In this document: one piece after another, positions 7,164 to 14,588 of the stretch
Numbering within the stretch: the first letter of the stretch is position 1
How the letters are laid out: every line of letters begins with the position of its first letter
From: Parapedobacter soli
Lineage (GTDB): Bacteria > Bacteroidota > Bacteroidia > Sphingobacteriales > Sphingobacteriaceae
Assembly: GCF_025460835.1 (NCBI RefSeq)
Contig: NZ_JAMXAY010000004.1
Coordinates: 62,001-126,000, forward strand
Reading direction: 5' to 3'
Length of the DNA: 64,000 nt
Notes under the pieces: model-generated
Databases searched by the model: none
Told to the model about the DNA's origin: nothing
What the model saw: the letters and a program-made list of their open reading frames with translations, nothing else
Position numbers and translations under genes: made by a program

Positions 7164-8474
7164 TTAGGAAAGCGTTTGCAATACATCGCGAACCACGGAA
7201 ATAGTTTCATCGATATCTTCTTCCGTGTGCACGGCACTGATGTACCACAACCCCCTGCCGATGACACGGATTCCCCGGTCATGCAGCGCCGCCACGAACC
7301 GGCCGAGCTTGGCCTTGTCGCTCTGGAGTGTATCCCGGTAATCGCGCATGGCAGCGAGCGATGTAAACGCCGTATTGAACATGGGGCCCATGCCCTGAAC
7401 AAGCAACGGCTGACCGGCTTCCCGGGCGCCCGCCCTCAAACCATCCATGAGGCGTTGGCCCAGCCTAAACATCCGCGCATAGGTATTTGGGTCGCTTTCC
7501 AATACCGCTATAGTAGCCAGTGCGGCGGCCACCGTGGCGTTGCCGCTATTCATGGTACCAGCATGGATTACCCGCGCCGAAACGATCTCTTCCATCCACT
7601 CGTGCTTGCCCACGATGGCGCTGATGGGATAGCCGCTGGCAATGGCCTTGGCGAAGATGGAGAGGTCTGGCGTAATCCCGAAATAACCTTGTGCCCCGCT
7701 TAACCCCAGCCGGAAGCCGGTGATGACTTCGTCGAAAATCAATGCGACGCCATATTCATCGCAGATGTCACGCAGCCCCTGCAAAAACCCATCGGCAGGC
7801 GGGATACACCCATTGTTACACATAACAGGTTCAGTGATGATGGCCGCCAACTCCGTATAGTGCTTGGCCACGGTTTTCCGTACCAATTCCAAATCATTCC
7901 ACGGCAATACGATAAATTCATCGCGGCTGTGCGACGCTAAGCCGTCCGACCAGGGGTATACGGATGGCTCCTCACGGCTGCCCAATGCTTCTGCCGAAGG
8001 CGTGCTGATGCCCCATGCCACATTATCCAACCACCCGTGGTAATGCCCTTCAAAGCGGAGGAATTTTTGCTTGCCCGTTTTGGCTCGCGCTACCCGCAAA
8101 GCGGTCTGCACAGCTTCCGATCCGTCCAAACAAAAACGCATCAGTTCGGCCGATGGGATTAACTCATGGAGCTTTTCGGCAAGCTCAATTTCCTTGATAT
8201 GTTGACCTGCATAAAGCTGTCCGGTAGCGGAGTAATCGGCAATGGCCGCTACAACCTCCGGGTGGGAATGGCCCACAATCAATGGCCCTTGGCTAAGGGT
8301 GAAATCGAGATACACGTTGCCGTCTACATCAAAAATACGGCTCCCGACGCCATGGGTGTAAAAAATAGCATGCGGATGGTTGTACTTCCGGAATTCGGAA
8401 GAAACACCGCTGGCTAACACCTTTTTGGCCCGCGCCAGTAAACGGGCCGATTCTTGATATCGATGATTCGTCAT
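7164..8474 (-). CDS. Class III aminotransferase (glutamate-1-semialdehyde aminomutase-like)
   Basis: A 436-residue fold-type I PLP enzyme. GSEAVQTALR (phosphate-binding region), IFDEVITGFR (aspartate to the PLP pyridine nitrogen) and SIFAKAIASGYP (Schiff-base lysine) are all present and spaced as in the glutamate-1-semialdehyde aminomutase/omega-aminotransferase group. Because it is embedded in a catabolic operon, a role as an amino-group transferase on an unusual substrate is more likely than haem synthesis. It lies 3 bp after the upstream dehydrogenase gene and 19 bp before the next gene. Confidence 0.85.
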   Translation of the reverse strand: MTNHRYQESARLLARAKKVLASGVSSEFRKYNHPHAIFYTHGVGSRIFDVDGNVYLDFTLSQGPLIVGHSHPEVVAAIADYSATGQLYAGQHIKEIELAEKLHELIPSAELMRFCLDGSEAVQTALRVARAKTGKQKFLRFEGHYHGWLDNVAWGISTPSAEALGSREEPSVYPWSDGLASHSRDEFIVLPWNDLELVRKTVAKHYTELAAIITEPVMCNNGCIPPADGFLQGLRDICDEYGVALIFDEVITGFRLGLSGAQGYFGITPDLSIFAKAIASGYPISAIVGKHEWMEEIVSARVIHAGTMNSGNATVAAALATIAVLESDPNTYARMFRLGQRLMDGLRAGAREAGQPLLVQGMGPMFNTAFTSLAAMRDYRDTLQSDKAKLGRFVAALHDRGIRVIGRGLWYISAVHTEEDIDETISVVRDVLQTLS

Positions 8475-8477
8475 ATG

Positions 8478-9470
8478 TTATGATGATACATTAATTTCTT
8501 TTTCTTCTACTAGGATCTTGGCATTGTACCGGGCCGCTAACTCGTAGATGTCTTTATTGAATTGAGCAAAAGCGGCCTCCCATTGCTTTGCAGAAGCTTC
8601 GGTATAGGGGTACAATCCGGTTAAATTATGGATGCCCTTTGCTCCTTGGTCCACCATCCGCTGCATGATTTCCGGCACATCCGTTCGGTCGCTTAATCGG
8701 GGGATGATCCGCTTTAATGCTTCGATATAATCCGCTCCTCCTGTAATGGCGATCCGTTCAAAAATCCCCATCATGGTAACCCACGAGCCCGCGTCATAGC
8801 GGAATGCCTTATCGGCATCAGCTAACGTGATGTGGCCTTGCTCAACTAAGGTGAGCGCTTCCCGATAAACGGCGTACATCAGGCGGTTGGTAATGAACCC
8901 GCGGACATCTTTCAATAACAGTGTTGGTTCTTTGCCCCAGGCTTCGCCTAACGAAAGCATGAATTGGCCCACAGCGGGATTGGTATCGCGACCGCAGGTG
9001 ACTTCAAGAAAACGCGTGATGTACGCCGGCTCGGCCCAATGGACGCCTAAAAAACGTTCCGGATGTGGCACCAACACCTGCAGTTCGCTAATCGGGATGG
9101 CCGAGGTATTTGACGCAATAATGGTAGCTGCCGACACAGCGTCGGCTATCCGTTGATATACGGTTTCTTTAACGTGTTTATCCTCGATAACGCACTCCAT
9201 GACCAAGCGGCAACCGGCCAATAACCGATAATCTTCAACTAACTGAAGGCGGTTAACGCAAGGCGCTATTCCTTCGGCCAACATACCCGCTGCATTGGCA
9301 TGGCGGAGCAGATCGGCGATATGACGCGATGCCTTTTCCTTTTCGCCTGCTATCGGTGCCAATGCTACCACGCGGTGACCGGAGGCCAGTAAGGATACCA
9401 CAATACTGCTGCCCATTAGTCCAAGCCCCACAACCCCTACTGCCGTGGATTTGATATCAGCTATTCCCAT
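8478..9470 (-). CDS. 3-hydroxyacyl-CoA dehydrogenase family NAD-dependent enzyme
   Basis: A 330-residue protein with an intact Rossmann loop, GVVGLGLMGSS (about residues 12-22), and the helical dimerisation domain (KDVRGFITNRLMYAVYREAL). The family's catalytic histidine is in FLGVHWAEPAYITRFLE. Besides beta-oxidation enzymes the family includes L-carnitine dehydrogenase and other beta-hydroxy acid dehydrogenases of about this length, which fits better here because no thiolase or acyl-CoA gene is nearby. It is the second gene of the operon and has an altered paralogue two genes downstream. Confidence 0.87.
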   Translation of the reverse strand: MGIADIKSTAVGVVGLGLMGSSIVVSLLASGHRVVALAPIAGEKEKASRHIADLLRHANAAGMLAEGIAPCVNRLQLVEDYRLLAGCRLVMECVIEDKHVKETVYQRIADAVSAATIIASNTSAIPISELQVLVPHPERFLGVHWAEPAYITRFLEVTCGRDTNPAVGQFMLSLGEAWGKEPTLLLKDVRGFITNRLMYAVYREALTLVEQGHITLADADKAFRYDAGSWVTMMGIFERIAITGGADYIEALKRIIPRLSDRTDVPEIMQRMVDQGAKGIHNLTGLYPYTEASAKQWEAAFAQFNKDIYELAARYNAKILVEEKEINVSS

Positions 9471-9476
9471 AAAACA

Positions 9477-9863
9477 CTAAGCAAGTTTAACGATGCAATC
9501 AATCTCTACGCGGATGCCCTCAGCAAGGACGGACTGCACCGTGGTACGGGCTGGCCGAACGCCGGTGAAATAGGTGCCATATACCGCGTTGAACCGGTCG
9601 AACTCGGCAATGTCTTTTAGATGGACGGTGCTTTTGACCACATCATCCATCGTGGCTCCGGCCGCCTCGATGATGGCTTTGATATTATCGAGTGTACGGG
9701 TGGTTTCTTCTTCGATAGTGCCCAGTACAAACCGCGACGTCTTAAAATCGACGGCGGCTTGGCCACTGATGAACAGGAAATCTCCTGCGATAATCCCATC
9801 GGAATATGCTCCGGTTACGAAATGAGCATCCCGATCCGGATGCACGATTTTTTGTTTACTCAT
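9477..9863 (-). CDS. RidA/YjgF family enamine-imine deaminase
   Basis: A 128-residue RidA-type protein with the conserved arginine in GVRPARTTV and the terminal IEIDCIVKLA segment. RidA proteins hydrolyse reactive enamine/imine intermediates made by PLP enzymes, so it suits an operon with a dehydratase/aldolase-like enzyme and an aminotransferase. Start taken at 9863 (MSKQKIVHPD), since a TACCTTTG promoter element at 9908-9901 gives a leader of about 35 nt. It is the first gene of the seven-gene operon. Confidence 0.85.
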   Translation of the reverse strand: MSKQKIVHPDRDAHFVTGAYSDGIIAGDFLFISGQAAVDFKTSRFVLGTIEEETTRTLDNIKAIIEAAGATMDDVVKSTVHLKDIAEFDRFNAVYGTYFTGVRPARTTVQSVLAEGIRVEIDCIVKLA

Positions 9864-9900
9864 ATCTACTTTTCTCGTTACAGCTAAAAAGAATTGGTAA

Positions 9901-9908
9901 CAAAGGTA
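9901..9908 (-). promoter_or_regulatory. -7 element (TACCTTTG) of the catabolic operon
   Basis: TACCTTTG on the minus strand fits the Bacteroidota -7 consensus TAnnTTTG and lies 38 bp before the chosen ridA start. I could not find a TTG at the optimal -33 spacing, so the element may need an activator or be weak. No regulator gene is next to it in the window. Confidence 0.5.
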
Positions 9909-10022
9909 GGTCGACCAACAGAGGGGGTCTATTACATTCATGTGGATTTGTAGTATTATTTTTCAGCGCCCATGCCGACCCAAATTTAACATCAACGTAA
10001 CAGTTAACTCATCTTCACTTGC

Positions 10023-10030
10023 TATGTTTG
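10023..10030 (+). promoter_or_regulatory. -7 element (TATGTTTG) before the 38-aa peptide and LpxH-like gene
   Basis: TATGTTTG matches TAnnTTTG, and the ATG of the small protein begins six bases after it, so transcription would start at or next to the start codon. The operon's divergent promoter lies about 115 bp away on the other strand. Confidence 0.5.
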
Positions 10031-10036
10031 TGCGCA

Positions 10037-10153
10037 ATGATGGCCTTTATATTGGAAATAATCATTTGCAGCGTTACCCTATGTGCAGCAGGACTAACCT
10101 ACCTTTTTATCAAATACGTAGACGTGGTATTCGATGACCCGGACGACAACTAA
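10037..10153 (+). CDS. 38-aa single-pass membrane protein
   Basis: ATGATG at 10037/10040 opens a 38-codon frame: a hydrophobic stretch (FILEIIICSVTLCAAGL, TYLFI) followed by an acidic tail VVFDDPDDN. It fills the space between a promoter element and the LpxH-like gene, which begins 12 bp after its stop. The composition (one membrane helix, acidic C-terminus) and exact fit behind the promoter suggest a real gene; I recognise no family. If only the second ATG is used the protein has 37 residues. Confidence 0.5.
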   Translation: MMAFILEIIICSVTLCAAGLTYLFIKYVDVVFDDPDDN

Positions 10154-10165
10154 CTGCCTCAGCTT

Positions 10166-11017
10166 ATGGATAAACGGAATGTAGACTTGGTGGTGATATC
10201 AGACGTGCACTTAGGTACCTACGGTTGCCACGCAAAAGAGCTCTTGCGCTACCTGAAAAGCATCAAGCCGAAACACATCATCCTCAATGGCGATATTGTA
10301 GACATATGGCAATTCAGCAAACGGTACTGGCCCGAGTCGCACATGAAAGTGGTACGCAAAATACTTAAATTCGTAGCTGAAGGTGTACCGGTAACTTACC
10401 TCACGGGCAACCACGATGAAATGCTCCGCAAGTTCGCCGACTTCAAACTCGGTTCGCTCACGCTGACCAACAAACTTTCCCTGCGCATTGGCAAAAAACG
10501 AGCTTGGGTATTCCATGGCGACGTGTTCGACGTATCGATGCAGCACGCCAAGTGGCTGGCCCGGTTGGGTGCCATTGGGTACGATAGCCTGATTTTGTTG
10601 AACAGCGTGGTAAACTGGGCACTGGTAAAACTGGGCCGCGAGAAGATGAGCCTTTCCAAACGCATCAAAAACAGCATCAAGAATGCCGTGAAATTCATCA
10701 ACGATTTTGAGGTAACGGCGGCTACGCTGGCTATTGAGAAAGGGTACCAATACGTCATCTGCGGCCACATCCACCAGCCCGAAATCCGGGTAATTGAGAC
10801 CGAGAAAGGCCAGGTAACTTACCTCAATTCGGGCGATTGGATAGAAAACCTTACGGCCCTAGAATACCATCGCGGCGCTTGGCAAATCTACCGTTACCAT
10901 CCAGCAGATTACACCATGGCGGAGCCCGAGACAGATTTATCCGAAAATGACAACTTAAGCGACAAACTCGATATCCGGCAACTGCTCGATCTACTGAAAT
11001 CGGAACCAGTGATTTGA
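10166..11017 (+). CDS. LpxH-like metallophosphoesterase (UDP-2,3-diacylglucosamine pyrophosphatase type)
   Basis: A 283-residue calcineurin-fold phosphoesterase with all metal motifs: ISDVHLG (residues about 11-17), NGDIVDIW, GNHDE, FHGDVFD and CGHIHQP. The domain matches the UDP-2,3-diacylglucosamine diphosphatase group, which cleaves the pyrophosphate to give lipid X in lipid A synthesis. A second gene at 24431-25180 is more like canonical LpxH, so this one could have another substrate. It follows the 38-aa gene by 12 bp, and its stop directly abuts a tandem heptamer array. Confidence 0.8.
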   Translation: MDKRNVDLVVISDVHLGTYGCHAKELLRYLKSIKPKHIILNGDIVDIWQFSKRYWPESHMKVVRKILKFVAEGVPVTYLTGNHDEMLRKFADFKLGSLTLTNKLSLRIGKKRAWVFHGDVFDVSMQHAKWLARLGAIGYDSLILLNSVVNWALVKLGREKMSLSKRIKNSIKNAVKFINDFEVTAATLAIEKGYQYVICGHIHQPEIRVIETEKGQVTYLNSGDWIENLTALEYHRGAWQIYRYHPADYTMAEPETDLSENDNLSDKLDIRQLLDLLKSEPVI

Positions 11018-11255
11018 AATGGTTAATGGTTAATGGTCAATGGTTAATGGTTAATGGTTAATGGTCAATGGTTAATGGTCAATGGGTAATGGTTAATGGT
11101 TATTGGTTAATGGTCAATGGGTAATGGTTAATGGTTATTGGTTAATGGTCAATGGGTAATGGTTAATGGTTATTGGTTAATGGTCAATGGGTAATGGTTA
11201 ATGGTTAATGGTCAATGGTTAATGGTCAATGGTTAATGGTTAATGGTTAATGGTC
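11018..11255. repeat. Tandem heptamer array, 34 units (AATGGTT and variants)
   Basis: Thirty-four uninterrupted 7-bp units begin right after the stop of the phosphoesterase gene. Most are AATGGTT; AATGGTC, AATGGGT and ATTGGTT also occur. Three exact tandem 35-bp superunits (five heptamers each) begin at 11101, 11136 and 11171, showing recent expansion in blocks. The unit length is not a multiple of three and TAA occurs in many units, so it is not coding. It occupies most of the 342-bp gap before the next gene; the remaining bases to 11359 are AT-rich with a possible promoter. Confidence 0.95.
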
Positions 11256-11359
11256 AATCTGCAATGGCTAGACGGTAAGTCTGAAATTAAGAATTGACAA
11301 TTAACTACTGACAATAAAAAATAACCACTATAATTGTAACGCCATTGGGCGTATGCAAG

Positions 11360-12340
11360 ATGATCGATCAGTTTCGTAAATATACTCCACTCAATATTTT
11401 ATTTTTATCTGCGGTAGGGGTCGTGCTCTGCCTCGGCGTATTTTTACACCTACCTGATAACCTCATGCCGGTATTCTTTGAGCCGGCCATCAGCAACTTC
11501 ACAGGCAAACTTTCGCCAGAAAACATATCCCCCAAAGCAAATGTACTCATCACGCTGGTACTCACCATTATCCAGGCATTGCTTATCAATAACATCGTCA
11601 ACCGTTTCAACTTGGTCGGAAGATCCAGTTTCCTCCCGGCACTGATGTACTTGACGTTAGCAAGCCTGATGCTGCCTTTCCTCGTGCTATCGCCAATATT
11701 AATCTGTAATTTCCTCACTATATGGATGCTTGATAAATTACTCAGCATCTACCGCCGTGCAGATATCAAACCGTTGATGTTTGATTTAGGTATGATTGTC
11801 GCCTTAGGCAGCTTGGTCTACTTCCCATTCATTGTAATGTTGCTGTTGCTGTGGTGCAGTTTACTGATTTTCCGCCCGTTCAACTGGCGCGAGTGGGTGG
11901 CTGTTCCCGTTGGCTTCACCACAGTTTATTTTTTGCTTGGTGTCATCTACCTATGGTTCGATCGGATGGACGCCTTTTACGAGATATGGCTTCCCCTAAC
12001 CTATCCGTTCCCCACATCTGTACATATTGACATTTATGACTACCTGGTATTACTGCCGCTAATCGCTATTATGGTGCTTTTTGCCATCACCCTAAGGCAA
12101 AACCTCTTCAAAAGCGTAGTGCATATCCGCAAATCATTCCAACTATTATTTTGTATGTTCGTGCTGGCAGTGATTTCATTTTATCTCAACGCGAACTGGT
12201 CCATCAACCATTTTCTGCTGGCAGTTCCCCCGATAGCCATTTACATGACATACTATTTTAGCTACGCATCGAAGCGATGGTTCTACGAAAGTATCTTTGC
12301 CTTATTACTGCTCACCATCATTTACTTCCAGTTTTTCTAA
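11360..12340 (+). CDS. Multi-pass membrane protein (DUF6427-like)
   Basis: About 326 residues beginning MIDQFRKYTPLNILFL, with roughly eight to ten hydrophobic segments spread over the whole length. The N-terminal pattern (short polar start, TPLN, first helix) and size resemble the Bacteroidota family DUF6427, a guess from memory. I chose the ATG at 11360; a TTG at 11345 in the same frame is an alternative. Function is unknown. It has no obvious operon partner: the heptamer array precedes it and a 157-bp gap follows. Confidence 0.7.
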   Translation: MIDQFRKYTPLNILFLSAVGVVLCLGVFLHLPDNLMPVFFEPAISNFTGKLSPENISPKANVLITLVLTIIQALLINNIVNRFNLVGRSSFLPALMYLTLASLMLPFLVLSPILICNFLTIWMLDKLLSIYRRADIKPLMFDLGMIVALGSLVYFPFIVMLLLLWCSLLIFRPFNWREWVAVPVGFTTVYFLLGVIYLWFDRMDAFYEIWLPLTYPFPTSVHIDIYDYLVLLPLIAIMVLFAITLRQNLFKSVVHIRKSFQLLFCMFVLAVISFYLNANWSINHFLLAVPPIAIYMTYYFSYASKRWFYESIFALLLLTIIYFQFF

Positions 12341-12407
12341 CTGCTTTATAAGCAATGTTTTAACCTTTTTTAACAAAAAGGATGGTCTGTAGCAAGTAAA
12401 AATTAGA

Positions 12408-12415
12408 TAGCTTTG
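12408..12415 (+). promoter_or_regulatory. -7 element (TAGCTTTG) upstream of the outer-membrane protein gene
   Basis: TAGCTTTG fits TAnnTTTG and lies 82 bp upstream of the ATG at 12498, in a 157-bp intergenic gap. No clear TTG is seen at -33, so the call rests on the -7 element and position. Confidence 0.4.
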
Positions 12416-12497
12416 CATACATTTTTCGGTTATTAAGTTTACTGATTGTCAATTAATAGGTATTTATCGACATCAACGTCCCGTTTTAAATTAGCAC

Positions 12498-13829
12498 ATG
12501 CAGCACCGCATATCGAAGTTATTTTATACTGTCACGCACTTTGCCCCCGGCGTTTTCGCACTCTCCATACTCCTCCTACTTTCAACCACTACGCAGGCGC
12601 AACGCGCCACCACTAGCTCACCCTATTCTCGTTACGGGCTGGGAGAGATGCGCGGCGATTTGTTACCACAACTGCGTGCAATGGGTGGTATTTCTACCGG
12701 TATCCGCTATTTGAATGGGTACGGGAACATCAATGTTGCCAATCCAGCCTCTTACTCTGCATTGGGTTTAACTACGATCGACGTGGGTCTATTTGGCAAT
12801 ATCACCCAGCTTAGCAACAACAACCTTTCTGAAAATTCATACAATTTTTCCCTAAGCCACATCAATTTCGGAATCCCCATGGGCCGCCCTGGCGGTATTA
12901 GCTTCGGGATCATGCCTTTTTCGGACGTTGGTTTCAGCTATGCCATTTCGGGCGCCATTGATACCACGGCCATCCGCACCGTATATGCCGGTGCGGGCGG
13001 CACCACCAAAGCATATTTAGGCTACGGTGTTCAAATAACGAAAAATTTCAGTGTCGGGGTCAACGCGTCGTACATCTTCGGCACATTGGAACGGATAAAT
13101 TCGGTTGAGTTCCCCGATGACGTCGGTGCGCTGAATGTCCGCATCGACAGTAGCCAGTACGTGAGGGGATTTAACTTCGATTATGGTGTGCAGTATTTTC
13201 AGCCGCTGGGTAACAACGTCAATCTGACCATAGGCTACACAGGAACTGCCGGGCCGTCCCTTCGCACCAACACGTCACGGGTGATTACACGGACACCAAC
13301 CAGTGTGGAAGACGATCAGGAAAATCTCCCTGTAGATACTATTTCTTCAGAAGAGGGCATAAAACAAGATATTACCATGCCTATGAAACACAGTGTAGGC
13401 TTTAGCATCGCTAAGGGAAGTAATTGGTTAATTGGCGGTGATTTCAACTACGCTAAATGGAGCGACTACCGGGTAGGCAATCGTAACCCCCAGCTGACCG
13501 ACAGCTATGGCTTTGCCATTGGCGGGCAAATCACACCCGACGTAACGTCCGTAAACTATTTCAGCGTGGTAGACTACCGACTCGGTTTCAAATACGACAA
13601 GTCATATATCAATATTAGCGACCAAGACATTAAACGGATGGCATTGACAGTTGGTTTCGGCTTTCCACTCCCTTCGTTATTTGGGACATCATTCTATAAA
13701 GTCAATTTTGCCACCGAGTTTGGCCAGATGGGCACCTTGTCCAATAACCTGGTGCGCGAACGGTATATTAATTTCAATCTGGGTTTTACACTCAACGATC
13801 GCTGGTTCAGGCGGAGGTATTATGACTAG
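12498..13829 (+). CDS. Outer-membrane beta-barrel protein (OmpP1/FadL-like)
   Basis: A 443-residue exported protein: signal peptide with a hydrophobic core (FALSILLLLST) and likely cleavage after TTQA, then SSPYSRYGLGE and AMGG..., the opening typical of Bacteroidota proteins distantly related to the FadL/OmpP1 barrel. Alternating aromatic beta-strands follow, ending in NFNLGFTLNDRWFRRR. Such proteins form outer-membrane channels; the substrate is unknown. It is followed after 22 bp by lptC, so the two may be co-transcribed in an envelope-biogenesis unit. Confidence 0.75.
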   Translation: MQHRISKLFYTVTHFAPGVFALSILLLLSTTTQAQRATTSSPYSRYGLGEMRGDLLPQLRAMGGISTGIRYLNGYGNINVANPASYSALGLTTIDVGLFGNITQLSNNNLSENSYNFSLSHINFGIPMGRPGGISFGIMPFSDVGFSYAISGAIDTTAIRTVYAGAGGTTKAYLGYGVQITKNFSVGVNASYIFGTLERINSVEFPDDVGALNVRIDSSQYVRGFNFDYGVQYFQPLGNNVNLTIGYTGTAGPSLRTNTSRVITRTPTSVEDDQENLPVDTISSEEGIKQDITMPMKHSVGFSIAKGSNWLIGGDFNYAKWSDYRVGNRNPQLTDSYGFAIGGQITPDVTSVNYFSVVDYRLGFKYDKSYINISDQDIKRMALTVGFGFPLPSLFGTSFYKVNFATEFGQMGTLSNNLVRERYINFNLGFTLNDRWFRRRYYD

Positions 13830-13851
13830 GCAACCAGCATCATAGCTGTCG

Positions 13852-14442
13852 ATGATGGATAATCTTGGCAAGAATCTGCGGATTTTGGGAATGTGGGTCC
13901 CGCTGGTAGCCTCATTATTGGTGGCCTGCGAAACCGACCTGAAAGAAGTAGACCGGATTGCCGCGATACAAGCAGAGGAACCAGTGGATATATCGCTTGG
14001 TGTAACGGTGGTGTATAGCGATTCGGCTGTGGTGAAAGCACAGCTGACCTCACCCGAAATGCGCCATTATAATGTAGAGGAGCCCTATTACGAATTTCAA
14101 AAAGGTGTCACCATTGTTTTCTACGACGAAAACCAGGCAGAAACCCAGCGTATCACTTCCGACTATGCCATCCAAAAGGAAGCAAGCGAGCTGATTGAAT
14201 TCAGGGGCAACGTGGTCATTACACGTGCCGATGGGTCTATTATCAAGACGGAAGAGCTCATTCACGACCAAAAAGCTAACACGTTTTACAACCATGTACC
14301 AATTGAAGCTTACTTCAAAGATGGCCGCGGCAATCTGATGGGTACGTCTTTCACATCAGATGCTAGCTTTGAAGACATTGTGGTGCAGAACATGACCGGA
14401 TTGCACAAGTTCGAAGATGGCCTGGCTCCTACTTTCCGGTAA
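13852..14442 (+). CDS. lptC: LPS export ABC transporter periplasmic protein LptC
   Basis: A 196-residue lipoprotein: N-terminal hydrophobic segment ending in the lipobox-like LLVACE, then the LptC/OstA-type beta-jellyroll region (YEFQKGVTIVFYDENQ, ITSDYAIQ, LIEFRGNVVIT, LIHDQKANTFYN). LptC receives lipopolysaccharide from the LptBFG transporter and hands it to LptA across the periplasm. Length and position next to an outer-membrane protein and a PpiD-like foldase are typical of Bacteroidota. Confidence 0.85.
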   Translation: MMDNLGKNLRILGMWVPLVASLLVACETDLKEVDRIAAIQAEEPVDISLGVTVVYSDSAVVKAQLTSPEMRHYNVEEPYYEFQKGVTIVFYDENQAETQRITSDYAIQKEASELIEFRGNVVITRADGSIIKTEELIHDQKANTFYNHVPIEAYFKDGRGNLMGTSFTSDASFEDIVVQNMTGLHKFEDGLAPTFR

Positions 14443-14588
14443 ATGGCAGCAATTTATTTAAGTTTTTACACTTTTTTTGATAAAAGTCGTATCTTGCGCC
14501 TCGTTTAAAAAAATGTGGGGACAACCACCTGAAAACAAGAATTTGACACAACAAATAACAGCTTAAAAAAAACAGTTTTACACAGGCT

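Noticed and set aside
6831..7703. Long plus-strand frame opposite the dehydrogenase and aminotransferase genes
   Set aside because: It overlaps two conserved minus-strand enzymes and its translation has no domain or typical composition.
11018..11255. Repeat array as a CRISPR or a repetitive protein gene
   Set aside because: Units are 7 bp without spacers, and the period is not a multiple of three, so stops occur in all frames. Neither a CRISPR nor a coding repeat fits.
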